Positions 46,687-60,268 are shown, counted from the stretch's first letter. The stretch is 64,000 bases of DNA from Streblospio benedicti (GCA_019095985.1 CM032660.1:15324775-15388774); one strand, 5' to 3'. Numbers and translations are program-made. Notes: generated from the sequence alone by a model not told the origin.

Positions 46687-47736
46687 TTAAAGGTAGGCCC
46701 CTATCCAATTTTGCACACGTAGACCTATAGGCCTAGGACTTCATTTTTATCGTTACCGTCATTGCATGCATTGGCAGCTGTCACAAGTGGTCTAAAACTC
46801 TCAATAAAGCGGTGGTCTCTCACTCTCTGTATGTAGGTTCATTGTGACTGCATTTATAATAGTTTTCCACCTCGACAAATGATCTTATTCTAGAGGTGTT
46901 GCCAATATAGAGGTGGTCTTGACACTGTAGATTGTAAACGGGGTGTTGCACGTCTGATGGCTTCTGAACGTTGGAGGAAAGTTGAAAGTATGAACACGAC
47001 TGTACATTGTGTACATGTAATTAGCTTAAGTTGTATGACTGGTAGGTTTGGCAAATCGGACATTCTGTAAAAGTGCGGGGGAGACGGCTATCTGAGTATT
47101 GCCCAGAGGGAATTTTGAAGAACGAATGGCCGCTCATTTTTGAATAGATTGAATTATATGACATATTGACCAACACTAGTAATTCTCTTCCTCAAATTTA
47201 CCAGCATTAAAAAATCCACTTCGCTGTCCGTTTCTATAACATGCCATGCAGTATTACATCCTTCCAGACATCCACCGTGGGTATCATTTCATTAATATTG
47301 ATGGACGATTGTGGGGAAGACGCACTGTTTTCGAGCATTTTCACGGTAGAATGCATATTATTTGAATAATAAAACACGTATATTTACGTATATAAGTATT
47401 TGCAGTTTAACCGAATATATTTAAAAAGAACCGCCGCGTTCTATCATATGGATGTTACCAATGCATAATACGTAACACTATAACAAAAATATTTTAAATG
47501 TGTATGAAGCAAAATCTGTCCAACAAATGAAACCAAGAGCACAAGTCAACCGACACACATAATAAAACTTCTCTGTTATTGCTATAACTCTCGCCACCAA
47601 ATGAGTTTCTAATGTGAGAATTCATCGTGTTCTGTTTAATTTCCCCACCCATCATCAACTTCCACCCAACCTTTTATAAAATCCAGCTGCCCACAATGAG
47701 AAATGACCCTCGACACCCTAGCAACATGGCCGACAG

Positions 47737-47744
47737 TATAAATA
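47737..47744 (+). promoter_or_regulatory. TATA box, probable promoter
   Basis: TATAAATA followed by AGAGCA lies in a locally GC-richer stretch. About 30 bases downstream is a CATCAGCAGA stretch suitable for transcription start. A strong splice donor follows at 48004. No other place in this intergenic region looks as promoter-like. Confidence 0.45.
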
Positions 47745-47766
47745 AGAGCACATCAGCAGAAGCGCA

Positions 47767-48003
47767 CCTGCACGCCTGTACGTAGACTCATCAACGTGCC
47801 CGGTGCGTGCTTCCCCGTGACTCTGCCAACTCCCCCACACCCTCCAGCTAGAACCTTGGACGTCATGTCCGATACAGACACTCAGTGCGTCACTACACGT
47901 AGGCGGATTTAACGAACGTGCGCTCACTTAGACAGAAGAAGATGAAGCCATAACTTGCAGTGATTTTTAGGGTGGCTAAGGAATTCAGAAAGTTTAGCAG
48001 GAG
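47767..48003 (+). other. Candidate 5' leader exon (non-coding)
   Basis: From the expected start site below the TATA box to GCAGGAG|GTAAGC, a near-consensus donor at 48004. There is no long open frame. It could be the leader exon of the secreted-protein gene, whose first coding exon starts two bases after an acceptor at 60291; that implies a 12.3-kb first intron. The link is inference from strand, order and signals. Confidence 0.35.
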
Positions 48004-50160
48004 GTAAGCCGCATTCAATTATTTGCTCTTGGCAGGGTTGATTGTGATATGGTGTACCGATGAAGACAGTAACTAATAACTATTGAGCATTTTTAGTTTA
48101 GAATATCTGGGTGTCTGTTTAAAGTTACAGTTGATCGTGGGTCCTATTAGGCGAAGCTCGCGTACCTATAACTGGTTCTTTAATCATTGATACAGCGTAC
48201 GTTTATATATATGTATAGTTGAAACTCAGTGTTGCACATGTAAAATACAGTGACATTAATTGTTGGATTCTATAGGTTTCCATCTGGATATGGGTCTACT
48301 GTCCATGTAAGTGTTCAATGTTTCTAAAGCAAATGATACACCACGCCGTAACCGTTGAAAAAAAAACGGATTCGCACCTATAATTAATTATTTTCCCCTT
48401 CGAGATAAAACAAAAGAAAACACAAACCCGTGATGGTGGGTATGCTGTCTGTCTGTATTACTGAAATTGTACGGAATCAGGCAAAATGAATGTAAAACTG
48501 TGCTTGAATGTCTAAAGAGTAGGCCTATTATATCGTTAATATGCTAGAAATACGGGGATCATGTTTGATGTTGTTATGTCCCGAATTATACACCGATATC
48601 ACGGGGAACCGGGGCATCACGGCATGTCAGGGGGTGCGCATTTCACGTTACCCCGGAGTGATAACCGGACTCCGGGTTATGGCGTGGTGCGTCAAATGTC
48701 GCGTTGTAGTAACTGCGATTAAAAGTTCGGCCGTGGGCATTAGAAAAAAAGGTGGTGTGGGGGGGGGGGGGGCACTGACATGTAACTGTATATATGCAGT
48801 TAAGATAACGATGGACGTTCAATGAAACCTTCCCAAAAAATCAAATGTAATTATATTCCCGACATTAAGAGTAAAGTTAAGTGAACTTATAAGTTCGCTT
48901 AAGTCTAATTCATACATATAGAAACAGCCAAGAAACCGGATATAATCAAATGAGCTTGGACTTCTTATAAAACCATACCCATAAATGTACATTTTATTTG
49001 AACTCATAATTTAAAAACCATTTGGGGTGCGCGCATTTACCTCCGCCATGTCAGCATTAATATTACCGGTTCCCTTTTGGAATGGGACAGCACGAGTTTT
49101 GTGTTACAACCCGTAAGGTGAAACCAAGGTCTTTGGTGAGGCCCTATGGTTACACAGTGTATATTCTCAGTGTTACAAATAACATCAAGTTTCAATAACA
49201 TTTGAATTGAATGATAAAAGTACAAGATAGATGAGCATGGCGAGGCTCCATTTTCTAAATTAGGCGATCCGCTAGTGCACTTTCCTTTGTTGTTTTACCA
49301 GTATTTGTTTTTTCTATGTCATTTGTTAACAAGTTAATCCATTTACTGTTTACCCGACATGAATATAAGAACCGCATCCCCATTATCATATGCTCTCATC
49401 TCATTGGTAGCGCCCTATTAATGCTGTATTTCCAGTTAATATGTAGCTGTACATTCAAATAGGTATATATGGATCCCAAATCAAAATAAACAATTAAACA
49501 TAACCATCAAAATTGTGTCTGTTACCCCCACCCAAAAACCAATGAGTTTTACAATTTCTAAAAGCCATAAAAGTGGTTTGAAAATGGGATGCAGACGTTG
49601 TTTATTTAATTATGAGTAATAAATTCATAAAATAGGTAGCACATATAGTATACTACAATAAACCAGATTTCAAGGAAACGCCAAAACAAACACACCCATA
49701 TAACATCATTCAGTTCTTTGATCCTTGTCTGGCCACATAATGCATTAATTCTATTTCATGTATACAAACAAGGCGGGTAATATATTAATTTATTCTAGTG
49801 TCTACACGCCACAAAAAATGCGTGTCATGGCCCATGCATGAAATGCAGGTTTGCAAATAAGGCCAGATCTACACGGTGATATTTTGATAGAGCGGCTTCA
49901 TATTTTCAGGCATCCCAAATGCCGAAAAACAATGAAAAGTAAGTAGTGGTGAAGTGGCAAGCTATATGCTTTCCATTGTCGGACGATTTTGAATAAAAAC
50001 GGGGGGACGAAACCAGTAATGGAGTGTATTAGCACGTTGTTTTTTATAGCATCATTCGTAGCGTCCTATATATAATACCCTACACACACAGCCTGAACTC
50101 ATATTAGCTGACTCAGCTTGACTGTAACCTCGACCTGACCTTACACCAGCAATCACACAC
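48004..50160. other. Non-coding stretch before the gap
   Basis: Probably an intron if the leader exon is real. It holds a GC-rich patch (about 48590-48720) with a small CCCGGAGT/ACTCCGGG hairpin around 48652-48676 and a G-run near 48760. No coding exon was recognised. Confidence 0.5.
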
Positions 50161-50260
50161 NNNNNNNNNNNNNNNNNNNNNNNNNNNNNNNNNNNNNNNN
50201 NNNNNNNNNNNNNNNNNNNNNNNNNNNNNNNNNNNNNNNNNNNNNNNNNNNNNNNNNNNN
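50161..50260. other. Assembly gap, 100 N
   Basis: Exactly 100 undetermined bases, the usual placeholder for a gap of unknown size. Sequence and distance across it are not known. Confidence 0.99.
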
Positions 50261-51266
50261 CAATTTGTGCTTTGCATTTATATGGTATACATGAGAATGG
50301 ACATTACTGTTTCATTTTGTATGTGCCGTCAATGAAACGTCATCATTGAAAGATCACGTGATCACTGACGGCGAGAGACCTATGGTCACTGTGCTAGTAG
50401 TTTTCTTTCACGTTTTCTTTGCTTTTCACTTCCTTCTCCCCCTTCTTTTTTGGTATGCATGTATACGGCTAGGGGAATTCTTTATCTTCCCAGAAAGTTC
50501 ATTGTGAGAGTGTTGGTGGTATAACAGTTCCTGTTGTTCCATGGTGATCCAATGAATGCTGTACGTACACAATATTGATCCAGATGCCATGAACTATAAG
50601 GCTGTGCGGGAAACCTCTACATCAGCATTTATAGAGAAATGCAAAGTTTATCAAAGGAACCCACTAAAATTAAGAGCTTATAAATGGCCAACTTGTACGT
50701 GAATACGGAACTGAAAATCAGTGTTATGCGTAATTTGTCAAGATGGAACCACTCAATACTGGCACAATCATTCAATGACAATTAAGAACCGCTACTTTGT
50801 CATTGACGGTAGAAATGCGTCGGCCTATGTTCTGTGTGACTGATCTGTGAAATGAGCACAACCAATGCAAAGGATACAAAGTGCTTAAAATGGTAAACCC
50901 AGGTAACGGTCATTCTGCACCGGAAGTCCAAATCTACAGCCGCAGTACAGGTCATAAGAATTTGTATCAATAGAAGCTGTCTAGAAGCATAATCAAATAA
51001 TTAATATATTTTAATATTGATATTGTTGGCACACAATGCTAATACTACGCGGTTTACGCCAAATGAAATAGCATTACAGCAACTACTACATTAAACAATC
51101 TCTTGCCAAATTTAGAATATCGTGGTTATAAATTAATCTGTGGGTTTTCATAGATGCACATTGCATCATCGGGTAGAGGTAGGTTGATTGTGGTGAATGG
51201 GCGCGAGCCACTGCACGGACCGTTTTGGACACACGAACATGCTGTTTTAGTACATATAACACTTAA

Positions 51267-52425
51267 AACAGATGAGATACGGAACACATTAAATTCTCCT
51301 CCCTCCCATCCTTCCTCCTGCCCTACATCCCTCGAACCAGTTCTTGTCAGTATACAGGTCTGTAACAGATTAAATACATCTCCATCACTGTCCTCCCATC
51401 ATCATATGTCACAGCCATTTACACAGTAAATGTACTAAATATGGCAATGATTGATCCCTCTAATATCCCTCCCCCAGCTACTGCTACCCATGGTAAACAC
51501 GTGCGGAGCAGTTTAAATGTCCCACTCATCCCTACCCTTCCTTCCACCCCCCTCTCTTCTCTCCCCAACCCTCTCTACCTCATCCCCATCCAAGCAGGTC
51601 CACAATTAATGCACCCCCTTCTTGCTACTGCTCTGGTTGAAACGGAAGAGATCTGGAACATACTAAATGCTCCTCCCTTCCCATTTTTTCCCCTGTCCCA
51701 CATCCCTCACACCAGCTCCCGTCACTACACAGGTCTTGGAAAGATTAAATACACCTCCATCACCTTCTTCCCACACTCATATGTGACAGCCATACACACA
51801 CTACATGTATGTGTCAATGCTTGATCCATTTAACATCCCTCCCTCCAGCTACTCCTACCCGTGCTAAACACGTGCAGACCATTAAATGTCAATCACCCCC
51901 TTTCTGCTGCTGCTCGGGTTGAAATTGATGAGATCTGGAACAGATTAAATGCTCCTCCCTGACTCACCACCAGCCATACCCCCAACCCATATGGACACCA
52001 GCCATGCCCCCCCCCCCGCCATATGGACACACACACCCAAACTGCCAACACCCCTCCTCAAAGCAGATAAAATGCACCTCCATCACCATCACCACCCTTC
52101 CCAGCTCCCTCGCTGTATGACTGTACGTGTGACGTGCAACGTACGTTTGACATAACTGTGCCTTGTGACGTGCAACGTACGTTTGACATATACAAACGTT
52201 TAACGTATTACGTACCTTTAACAAACATGGCCCTGTAAGCAAACTTTATAGAAATTCTTTTTTCTTGTTTTTTATCATTAAAACCAATTTATTTGGTTTG
52301 AAATGTGATATTATAACGACCACCAAGATGTCCTGATTTTACATACATAGTTTGAAGTGTGTACGTCTTGTGGTTAAAAAGCCTTTTGTGACGCAAAAAA
52401 CCGCCTCTTCCTTTATATATATAGA
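51267..52425. repeat. Tandem duplication, copy A (unit about 1.19 kb)
   Basis: Direct repeat of 52457-53630 at an offset of 1190 bases. Inside the unit three related subunits start with TTGAAA...GATGAGATCTGGAACA-type sequence (about 51267, 51638 and 51917). Near the end a 27-base word beginning TGTGACGTGCAACG occurs twice (52128 and 52164). The unit ends in a TATATATA tract. The strand shown is pyrimidine-rich; open frames within it are composition effects. Confidence 0.9.
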
Positions 52426-52456
52426 CTAGCTGTTTACCCGGCGTTGCTCGGGTTGA

Positions 52457-53630
52457 AACAGATGAGATCCGGAACACATTAAATGCTCCTCCCTCCCCAT
52501 CCTTCCTCCTGCCCTACATCCCTCGAACCAGTTCTTGTCAGTATACAGGTCTGTAACAGATTAAATACATCTCCATCACTGTCCTCCCATCATCATATGT
52601 CACAGCCATTTACACAGTAAATGTACTAAATATGGCAATGATTGATCCCTCTAATATCCCTCCCCCAGCTACTGCTACCCATGGTAAACACGTGCGGAGC
52701 AGTTTAAATGTCCCACTCATCCCTACCCTTCCTTCCACCCCCTCTCTTCTCTCCCCAACCCTCTCTACCTCATCCCCATCCAAGCAGGTCCACAATTAAT
52801 GCACCCCCTTCTTGCTACTGCTCTGGTTGAAACGGAAGAGATCTGGAACATACTAAATGCTCCTCCCTTCCCATTCTTTCCCCTGTCCCACATCCCTCAC
52901 ACCAGCTCCCGTCACTACACAGGTCTTGGAAAGATTAAATACACCTCCATCACCTTCTTCCCACACTCATATGTGACAGCCATACACACACTACATGTAT
53001 GTGTCAATGCTTGATCCATTTAACATCCCTCCCTCCAGCTACTCCTACCCGTGCTAAACACGTGCAGACCATTAAATGTCAATCACCCCCTTTCTGCTGC
53101 TGCTCGGGTTGAAATTGATGAGATCTGGAACAGATTAAATGCTCCTCCCTGACTCACCACCAGCCATACCCCCAACCCATATGGACACCAGCCATGCCCC
53201 CCCCCCCCCCCGCCATATGGACACACACACCCTTTCTGCCAACACCCCTCCTCAAAACAGGTCCGGCGCAGATAAAATGCACCTCCATCACCACCACCAC
53301 CCTTCCCAGCTTCCTCGCTGTATGACTGTACGTGTGACGTGCAACGTACGTTTGACATAACTGTGCCTTGTGACGTGCAACGTACGTTTGACATATACAA
53401 ACGTTTAACGTATTACGTACCTTTAACAAACATGGCCCTGTAAGCAAACTTTGTAGAAATTCTTTTTTCTTGTTTTTTTATCATTAAAACCAATTTATTT
53501 GGTTTGAAATGTGATATTATAACGACCACCAAGATGTCCTGATTTTACATACATAGTTTGAAGTGTGTACGTCTTGTGGTTAAAAAGCCTTTTGTGACGC
53601 AAAAAACCGCCTCTTCCTTTATATAGATAG
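52457..53630. repeat. Tandem duplication, copy B
   Basis: Near-identical to copy A, with a few substitutions, changed C-run lengths and an 11-base insertion near 53260. It is separated from copy A by about 31 bases that include ACCCG-GCGTTGCT-CGGGT, a small hairpin also echoed at the start of the internal subunits. Such low divergence means a recent duplication or an assembly duplicate. Confidence 0.9.
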
Positions 53631-54020
53631 ATATGTAGATCGTTTAGAAATATCAGTACATCTAATCAAACTGGTATGTAGGTAATTAAAATGATTTTAG
53701 GCATGCATCATCAAATCACCCGCAGTCTTGTTGAGATGTGTATTAGCTGTTCAGTAACATGCTTGTGTCCTGTTGCATCGTCTCTTCAACCGTTGTCTCG
53801 CTGTCTTGTTTTCCTCCATAGGCCTTAAAGCCGAAGTCTGGTCTGGACATACTAAGTATACGATTAATCAAATTATTCTTGCAGTATGATTTGCGTTACT
53901 TGTGTGTCCTGCCTACAATGGCATTAAGTATCATAAGAGTCGTGGTGATGCATGTAGCAATCATCCTTAACAGACAGCATGTTTTCGAACCTGTTTGTAC
54001 GTGCGTTCAAGTCGAATTGC

Positions 54021-54060
54021 TTATATATATTATTATATATATTATTATATATATATTATT
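54021..54060. repeat. TAT/AT microsatellite
   Basis: An interrupted run of TATATATAT and TATTA units. Confidence 0.9.
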
Positions 54061-55203
54061 GCATGTGACCATGAACAGCTTTACTCTTGACAAAACTGTG
54101 AGTCTCACACACATACTGATGATCATGTCTTGAACCGAATTCTATCATACGACACCATGACACTCATAGACAGTACCAAAACAGTCACAGCAGGCCTTTA
54201 GTAATAAGTTACCTCAAGGCAGTCGGCCATATTTGTTGGACATAATACGAAAATTATCAACATCGTCATCTGCACGTTTCACGAGACGTCTCGCATGATG
54301 CACCGCCTCACCACGACTCCATCGACTTCAGTTTTCGTGAACATCAAACCCTCGGCATAAGATTATGTACTAAATAATGCATGAAATTGAGGTGGATATT
54401 AAAATCTAAGAGCCTACAGACAATGTCCCATGAGTCTCGAACTGTGACGCAGCCGAGGTGAGGGACATCTTAGATTCTAATATTCACTGAAACTGAATTG
54501 CATTTTCTGACTTAATGCTTGGCTTACATATTAATACAAATCCTTTGGGTCACGTACACCATTGCAATCACTGTTGCTAATATGCCACAAAGCTGTGAAC
54601 ACAAACACAACACCCAGCAGGCATACGCCTGCATTCTAGGCCGTGTTTTAGATCATGGATTCATATGAAGATTGTATTTTTCCATGCAAACATACCTGAG
54701 CAGTTATTTTTTAAAAAACATACTGGCCACTCTAGTGATGCTGTTCGTGCGAACAAACGTCACATTTAACAAGTAGATCTAGTTTCAAAATAAATTTGTG
54801 CGTTTGGACTAATGCGCATGCTATTGTTGGTTGCTATGTGAACATTGTATTTGGCAAAGATTAAAGTTCGCATTGATGTTTAATTTTTATTGAGCAACAG
54901 TGAGCAACTATCATGATCTCCATAACTTTTAAGTTACAGATGCATGACGACAAACTTCAATCCATATGATTCAAGTTCCCATTTTAGGATCAGTTCATGT
55001 TGAATATGGTGTGGTGCTGGTGTACATTATGATGTACATTTGCATAAACACACACATTTTCTGTCATTGCTAGTAAATGGGTATATATACAACCTGAAAA
55101 GTTGCAGCTTGTAAGTCCCTGTCCGGCTTACACGTCTGTGTTTTGTTCGAACGTAGCGTCTGAGCCTTCAAGTTTGTCTTCTAAATGCCTCTGTGCATGC
55201 ATC

Positions 55204-55267
55204 AAAATATCAACCTGTATATCAAATGTAGGCGAAAAATATCAACCTGTATATCAAATGTAGGCCA
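55204..55267. repeat. 32-base tandem doublet
   Basis: Two adjacent copies of a unit containing ATATCAACCTGTATATC, differing at the last bases. Confidence 0.85.
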
Positions 55268-58200
55268 AAATAATCTACGTCTCACACACCGTTTGAGATT
55301 AGTGTCTAATGTAGCAAACCACAGCAGACAATAGAAGAACAACACCACCATGCATTAATTTACCATAGACAGATCTCGAAGACAATTTTCCATGGGGATT
55401 TGGAACCACTATGAGTCTTCATGCAGACGAACCTCGAGAAACTAACCCCATGAAACCCTGTGGATGCTCCGCCCCCTCTTTCCAAAAGCCTGGACATAAC
55501 AGTGTCATTTTTGGCGATGTTATATGATAATCTTCATCCATAAACGTAAGTATTATAACGCATAGACACTGATAAAACGTTCTTAATATTTCCCGTCTGG
55601 TGACTATTGTCTGGCGCGAGCAAAAGCTTGTGCTGCAAATTTAATTTGAACATGCGCACTACAAGTTTTCCGGACCTCTTGCATCTTCGCATAACATGTA
55701 CGCCGTAAACATAAATGCAATTCATTTTAACATTTCTACAATATGATACATATGATACACACTACAAATGAACATTTAAAAATGGTGTACGCTGTAGTTT
55801 TGTTTAATTGTTTCTTTTTTTTTTATAAGAATTAAAATAATGAAAAACAACTCTGTTGCATTAAATATATGAATCAAGTCACATGTTTTGATTTCCCTCA
55901 ATTTCTGTTTGTTGATATAAATTGATAGTTGTAGTCTAGGCCGTAAATACCAAATATCACCCACTGTAGATCAAACATAACAGTGCTAGTGACCACGTCT
56001 TAAACTGCTTAAACGAGGCGAGGAGGCGTTGAATGTGTTTCAACAACGGGTCATAAAGAGGAAAACGGGTAGTTATCATCCATAATGCACATAGCACCAT
56101 TCATATCAAAGTATTGAGGACGACGTTGTCAATGTTAGCCAATGAGGAACGTGAAAGTATTGTTTCCCCATACATGCCATTCTCATCCAACTTAAATCCA
56201 TGTGACCTATGTACATCTATTTTTTTTATCTGTGTTTGCTTCTCTTTTAAAAAGAATATGATTTTCATACCTCAAAACACCACTGATTGGATTTCAGCTA
56301 GCAGGAATTGCTGTACATGTAAACTTATAGTGCATTCTAAATCGTCTATGGGAGTTGTATTATATTTTTTTATTGAGTGAGCAGTGAGTCCCTCGCTTTA
56401 CACACAGATCATGCCCGTGACTCCCAGCCTTGGTCAATGTCTACTTCATTACCATCGACAATCATAGTGTTTGTCATTTTGAAAAACAGTGTAGACATGA
56501 GAATAGAAAACCAAATGTGATGAGTGGTGTAAGTGCCATTACGATCCCCGTCGTCAGACTCTCCTAACAATACTGTCTGATTGTATACGTGGTCCCGTAG
56601 ATTAGCATAATGTTCACCCTGAAGAGAGTTGTGATGGGGGTTGCAAAAAAAAAGTACAAACGTATGACTTACGGTTCCGCTAGTTGAAACTAGACTTTTC
56701 ATGGGTGTATATGGTAGTATTATTCTTAGTTTGAATTCAGTTTGTGATCAGACATCAGAGACGAGACTGGCCCCGTAGCTGTGAACGGCGGGTTCGTTAA
56801 TAGGCTATAAATAACCAGGTAGGATGTAAACTAGATATAGGCAACAACAATTACTTACATTTTTTCTTAACTTCATTATTTGATATATGTACTCTGGCTT
56901 GTAAAATGTGTGAGATAACGTTGGATAAACTATGAGCAATTCCAAAGCAATATGGATCAAATGAACTTCTTGGAGTTGGACTACCTTTTGCGTTTCATTT
57001 TTTTTCCACTAACATACGCCTCTCCTCTCACACTTGATGTTTATAGTGCCAAGGATTTTTCATGCTTTTCTTTCACGATCTTCTTGTCAAAATGGTATTA
57101 CTACAATGACGCGTAAATGTGTCAAAAGTTTTATAAGTATAGATTTAAGTGTCTGCAGTGATGTTGATTATAAGGATTGTCATACTCTCTTATCTCAAAT
57201 TATTATGATACACGCTATAGACTCCCACATGCACGTATATATGTACTCAAAATATCGGATGTCAAGTAACACCAAGTACACGTAACTTTATAGAGTAACT
57301 TTATAGAGAGTCATCCATGAATCCAAGGTTGAATTAGCTTAAATTAACTTAAGGTCTTTCTCGGGATTCTCTCAATTCTATCTCAATTACCAGAAATGAC
57401 ATTAATGTTACACTTTGTCACCGAGACGCTAGAAATAGGAGGGCTTGATCGGATTTGTTCATTGTGCACCTTATTGTTTACGTCTTAATCACGTCAACTA
57501 ATGCATTTACCCTCCCCTCGTCAAGTTAATATCGAAAGCTTTTACCAGCAGGAAGTCTTCAAAGCATGAGTTACTGTGAGGAGTCAGTTAAATGTCACCA
57601 TGAGAATAAATAGTCATATGACCAGTAATAACCAGCGTTGTCTTACACGCGGACAGACGATGATAATGGGTCCGGTCATATTTGATTATCAAGCCTTGTT
57701 TTGAATATGATGTGCATGGGTTTCATTTAGATGCAGCTTTCCAGCACAAACACTTTCCAGTGGCGAACATAATCTTTTCCCATATATCACTGCAATATTA
57801 TATGATGTGTACCTCTAAAATATACTTAATATCATTCTGTATTCATGTAGGTTTTATTTATCATTTAACATAAGTTGATAAATTGAATAACATGTGTGCG
57901 TGAAGATTATTGCGTAGTGCTTTTCTATAGTTTAAGTTCTGGTAAATGTCATTAGGTAATGCAATAACTGCTAGAGTAAGATAAACACCAGTGAGTTTGT
58001 GCAATACTAGAATCAGTAATCATATGTAGTATGTACAATGCTTTCACAATGCACGTGTCTATGACATGGCATTTTCATACACAAACCATGCGTAAAAATG
58101 AAAAAAAGTATCATGAGTGAGGAATAACATCAAAAATGCAAAAAGGAGAATAGCTGCACATTGGCTGTTCAAAGGAAATGTTGCGTCACGGTCAACTCTT

Positions 58201-59884
58201 GAATATTCAAAATAAAAGCGAGCAAGTGTGTCTGCCGGCAAATATAATGAAGCTGTATTAAAAAATATTTGCAAGCAACCCAAGAGTGAGAATCGTGCCT
58301 TTCATCTCTCACTTTATGGCTTCTGATAAAAGGTAATTGGGGTTTGTATGCAGCAGACACTTGCCCTCCATGCCACAGCTAGTTAGTGCGCGCAAATCTA
58401 CATGGAGCACGTGCGCAGCGCATGCGCAATCAACGTGTTTCTCTTATCGTTTGGTCAACGATGGACGAAATGTTATGTTTCTTCCAAAATTGGCAATCTG
58501 ACATCAATCTTCTTATAGATTACTACATATGTATCCATCTACGAAATGTTCGGATTAAATAAATCTATCAACAGTTAAATACATAATTTAAAGAGCATAA
58601 TTATGTCTTTGTTTTTTTTGGACGTGAAGAGAAATACATAGATCTAGTAGGAAAATAATGACAACATGACATTGGTAATGAAAGAAGTCAGTGTATCCTC
58701 AAGTATTGATGTTCTAGTCCCGACTTTTTGAGCACTAAAGTGAGGCCTTGATCTTCCTTCTTCTCTTGTTAAAAATCACCAAGTTTTCTTTTCAGTAGGA
58801 TTCGTCTTTCATGTACAGGTAATAGCTGATTCCCTGGCACCCATCTACTTCTAAACTCAACAATCTGAGATACCGTAGAGGAAGGAAATAAGCTAGACAA
58901 TTGCACACAGACTGTGTCAATATTTGATTACCACATATAATACAATTGGTAAACAAACAGAAGGCGATTTTGCCAGATCATAGTCGGATTAAACATGTAG
59001 CTGGCACACACGCATAATACTCACCCGCTAAAAACGTACCGTGCGTGTGTATCACGGTTCACTGACACCCGGCACTATTTACGGACGATGATGGATGAGT
59101 GCGCAGGCGACTTTGTGGTTTGCGTGCGCGCGCAACTCCGTGATTGAATCTGATAACAAGTCAATGGGTGGCCCAGTTTTTACTCTGTGTATCTTTGATT
59201 TTTAATGGAAGTGTGTTTATTATATGGAGGATGTGAGAGAATAGTTCCAAAAATAGACAAACGGGAAAAAAAGAGGAATATGAATGAGTTATCATGTGAG
59301 AGTTTTGTATTTAGAATTTAGAACCTCACATATCAGATGAGAGACAGGTGACATATAGTTAGAACATTGGTATCATTTTATTCTATTCCGTGTTCTATTT
59401 TTGCTGCCTATTATCTATAATGTGGTCTAAATCATTCTTATATTTAGTATCATAATCATGAGTTGTATGTTATGTGAAATTAGAATTAGTATATAAGGAC
59501 CCCACACCACGGTGGTGTCTTTTGGTTCTACTCTACACCCACGTTAAAATATCATCCCACATCGATCAAACTCTTACTTCCTTGGAACCAGTGGATATTA
59601 GATACTAGTCATGTGAGCGTACGATTATATTAATAAAGATTCTTGGATATGGTAACCATGAATACCCTGTATGAGAACCGTGTATACTTTTAATGGATAA
59701 CTATGGGTAGTTTTCGAGTCACCAAATATTGCAGTTGAAGTATAACTGAACCCATTTACTACAGCCTTTTCCCATTTAATTTGTAAATTGAGCCCACAAT
59801 GCTGAGTTAAATTAACAAACATGCGTCCTGATTACCTGGTTTTAAGTCTCATGCCTTAAAACAATGAAGCACAACTACAAACCC

Positions 59885-60010
59885 TTCACTCCACACAACA
59901 CCACACTGCACCAAACTAGTACCTCACCACATTGCACCACATCACACCACACCAAACCACACCAAACCACACCACACGTTACGTCACGGCACCACACCAC
60001 ACCACACAAA
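59885..60010. repeat. CACCA-type simple satellite, left block
   Basis: Degenerate ACACC/ACCAA pentamer repeats (caccacaccacacc). A second block follows at about 60187-60268, after a non-satellite insert. Confidence 0.9.
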
Positions 60011-60180
60011 CTATTCCAGAGTGGAATGAACTTGGAAGGGCAGCTGTAGCTACGACCCTCGAGGAGGCTCAAATACATGACCCCAAGGAGGCCGCTCCGG
60101 CTGCCCATACCTAAGCAGTGCCAACCCCCCACCCCCGTTCGTGTTATACCCAGAAGGGCTTTGCGAAACAAACAGACAGA
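60011..60180 (+). mobile_element. Possible LINE 3'-end fragment inside the satellite
   Basis: The plus strand reads TIPEWNELGRAAVATTLEEA. It resembles the conserved C-terminal tail of many non-LTR retrotransposon polyproteins (IPxWNxLP..VV.A.SL). It is short and flanked by CACCA satellite on both sides. Identification rests on this one motif. Confidence 0.45.
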
Positions 60181-60186
60181 AACAAA

Positions 60187-60268
60187 AACACCACACCACA
60201 CCACACTACATCACACCACACCACACCATATACACTACACCACAGCGTACCACACCACACCAAACTAC
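60187..60268. repeat. CACCA-type simple satellite, right block
   Basis: Same degenerate ACACC repeats as the left block. It runs up to 25 bases before the start codon of the next gene and lies just upstream of its likely splice acceptor. Confidence 0.85.

Larger units (their letters stand above)
45471..47736. other. Intergenic region between divergent genes
   Basis: This lies between the start of the minus-strand gene and the TATA promoter on the plus strand. It contains a perfect hairpin (46081-46133), a MITE (46406-46686) and a decayed repeat around 46785-46940 with the word GAGGTGGTCTTGAC. I found no coding exon. The promoter of the minus-strand gene should lie just above 45470; no TATA box stands out. 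Confidence 0.6.
53631..59870. other. Non-coding stretch, 6.2 kb
   Basis: I found no exon, RNA gene or element with clear ends. Small items are an AT microsatellite at 54021-54060, a 32-base tandem doublet at 55204-55267, and a CACGTG (58408-58413) next to the NRF1-like palindrome GCGCATGCGC (58418-58427). If the leader exon at 47.8 kb belongs to the gene at 60.3 kb, this is intron. Confidence 0.5.

Noticed and set aside
51154-53447. Several open frames in the pyrimidine-rich tandem units
   Set aside because: They recur identically because the DNA is duplicated and lacks TAA/TAG by composition; no start context or domain.
59875-60204. Cysteine/valine-rich minus-strand frame across the satellite
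   Set aside because: A repetitive CACCA satellite read backwards gives VWCGVVWC-type repeats; not a gene.
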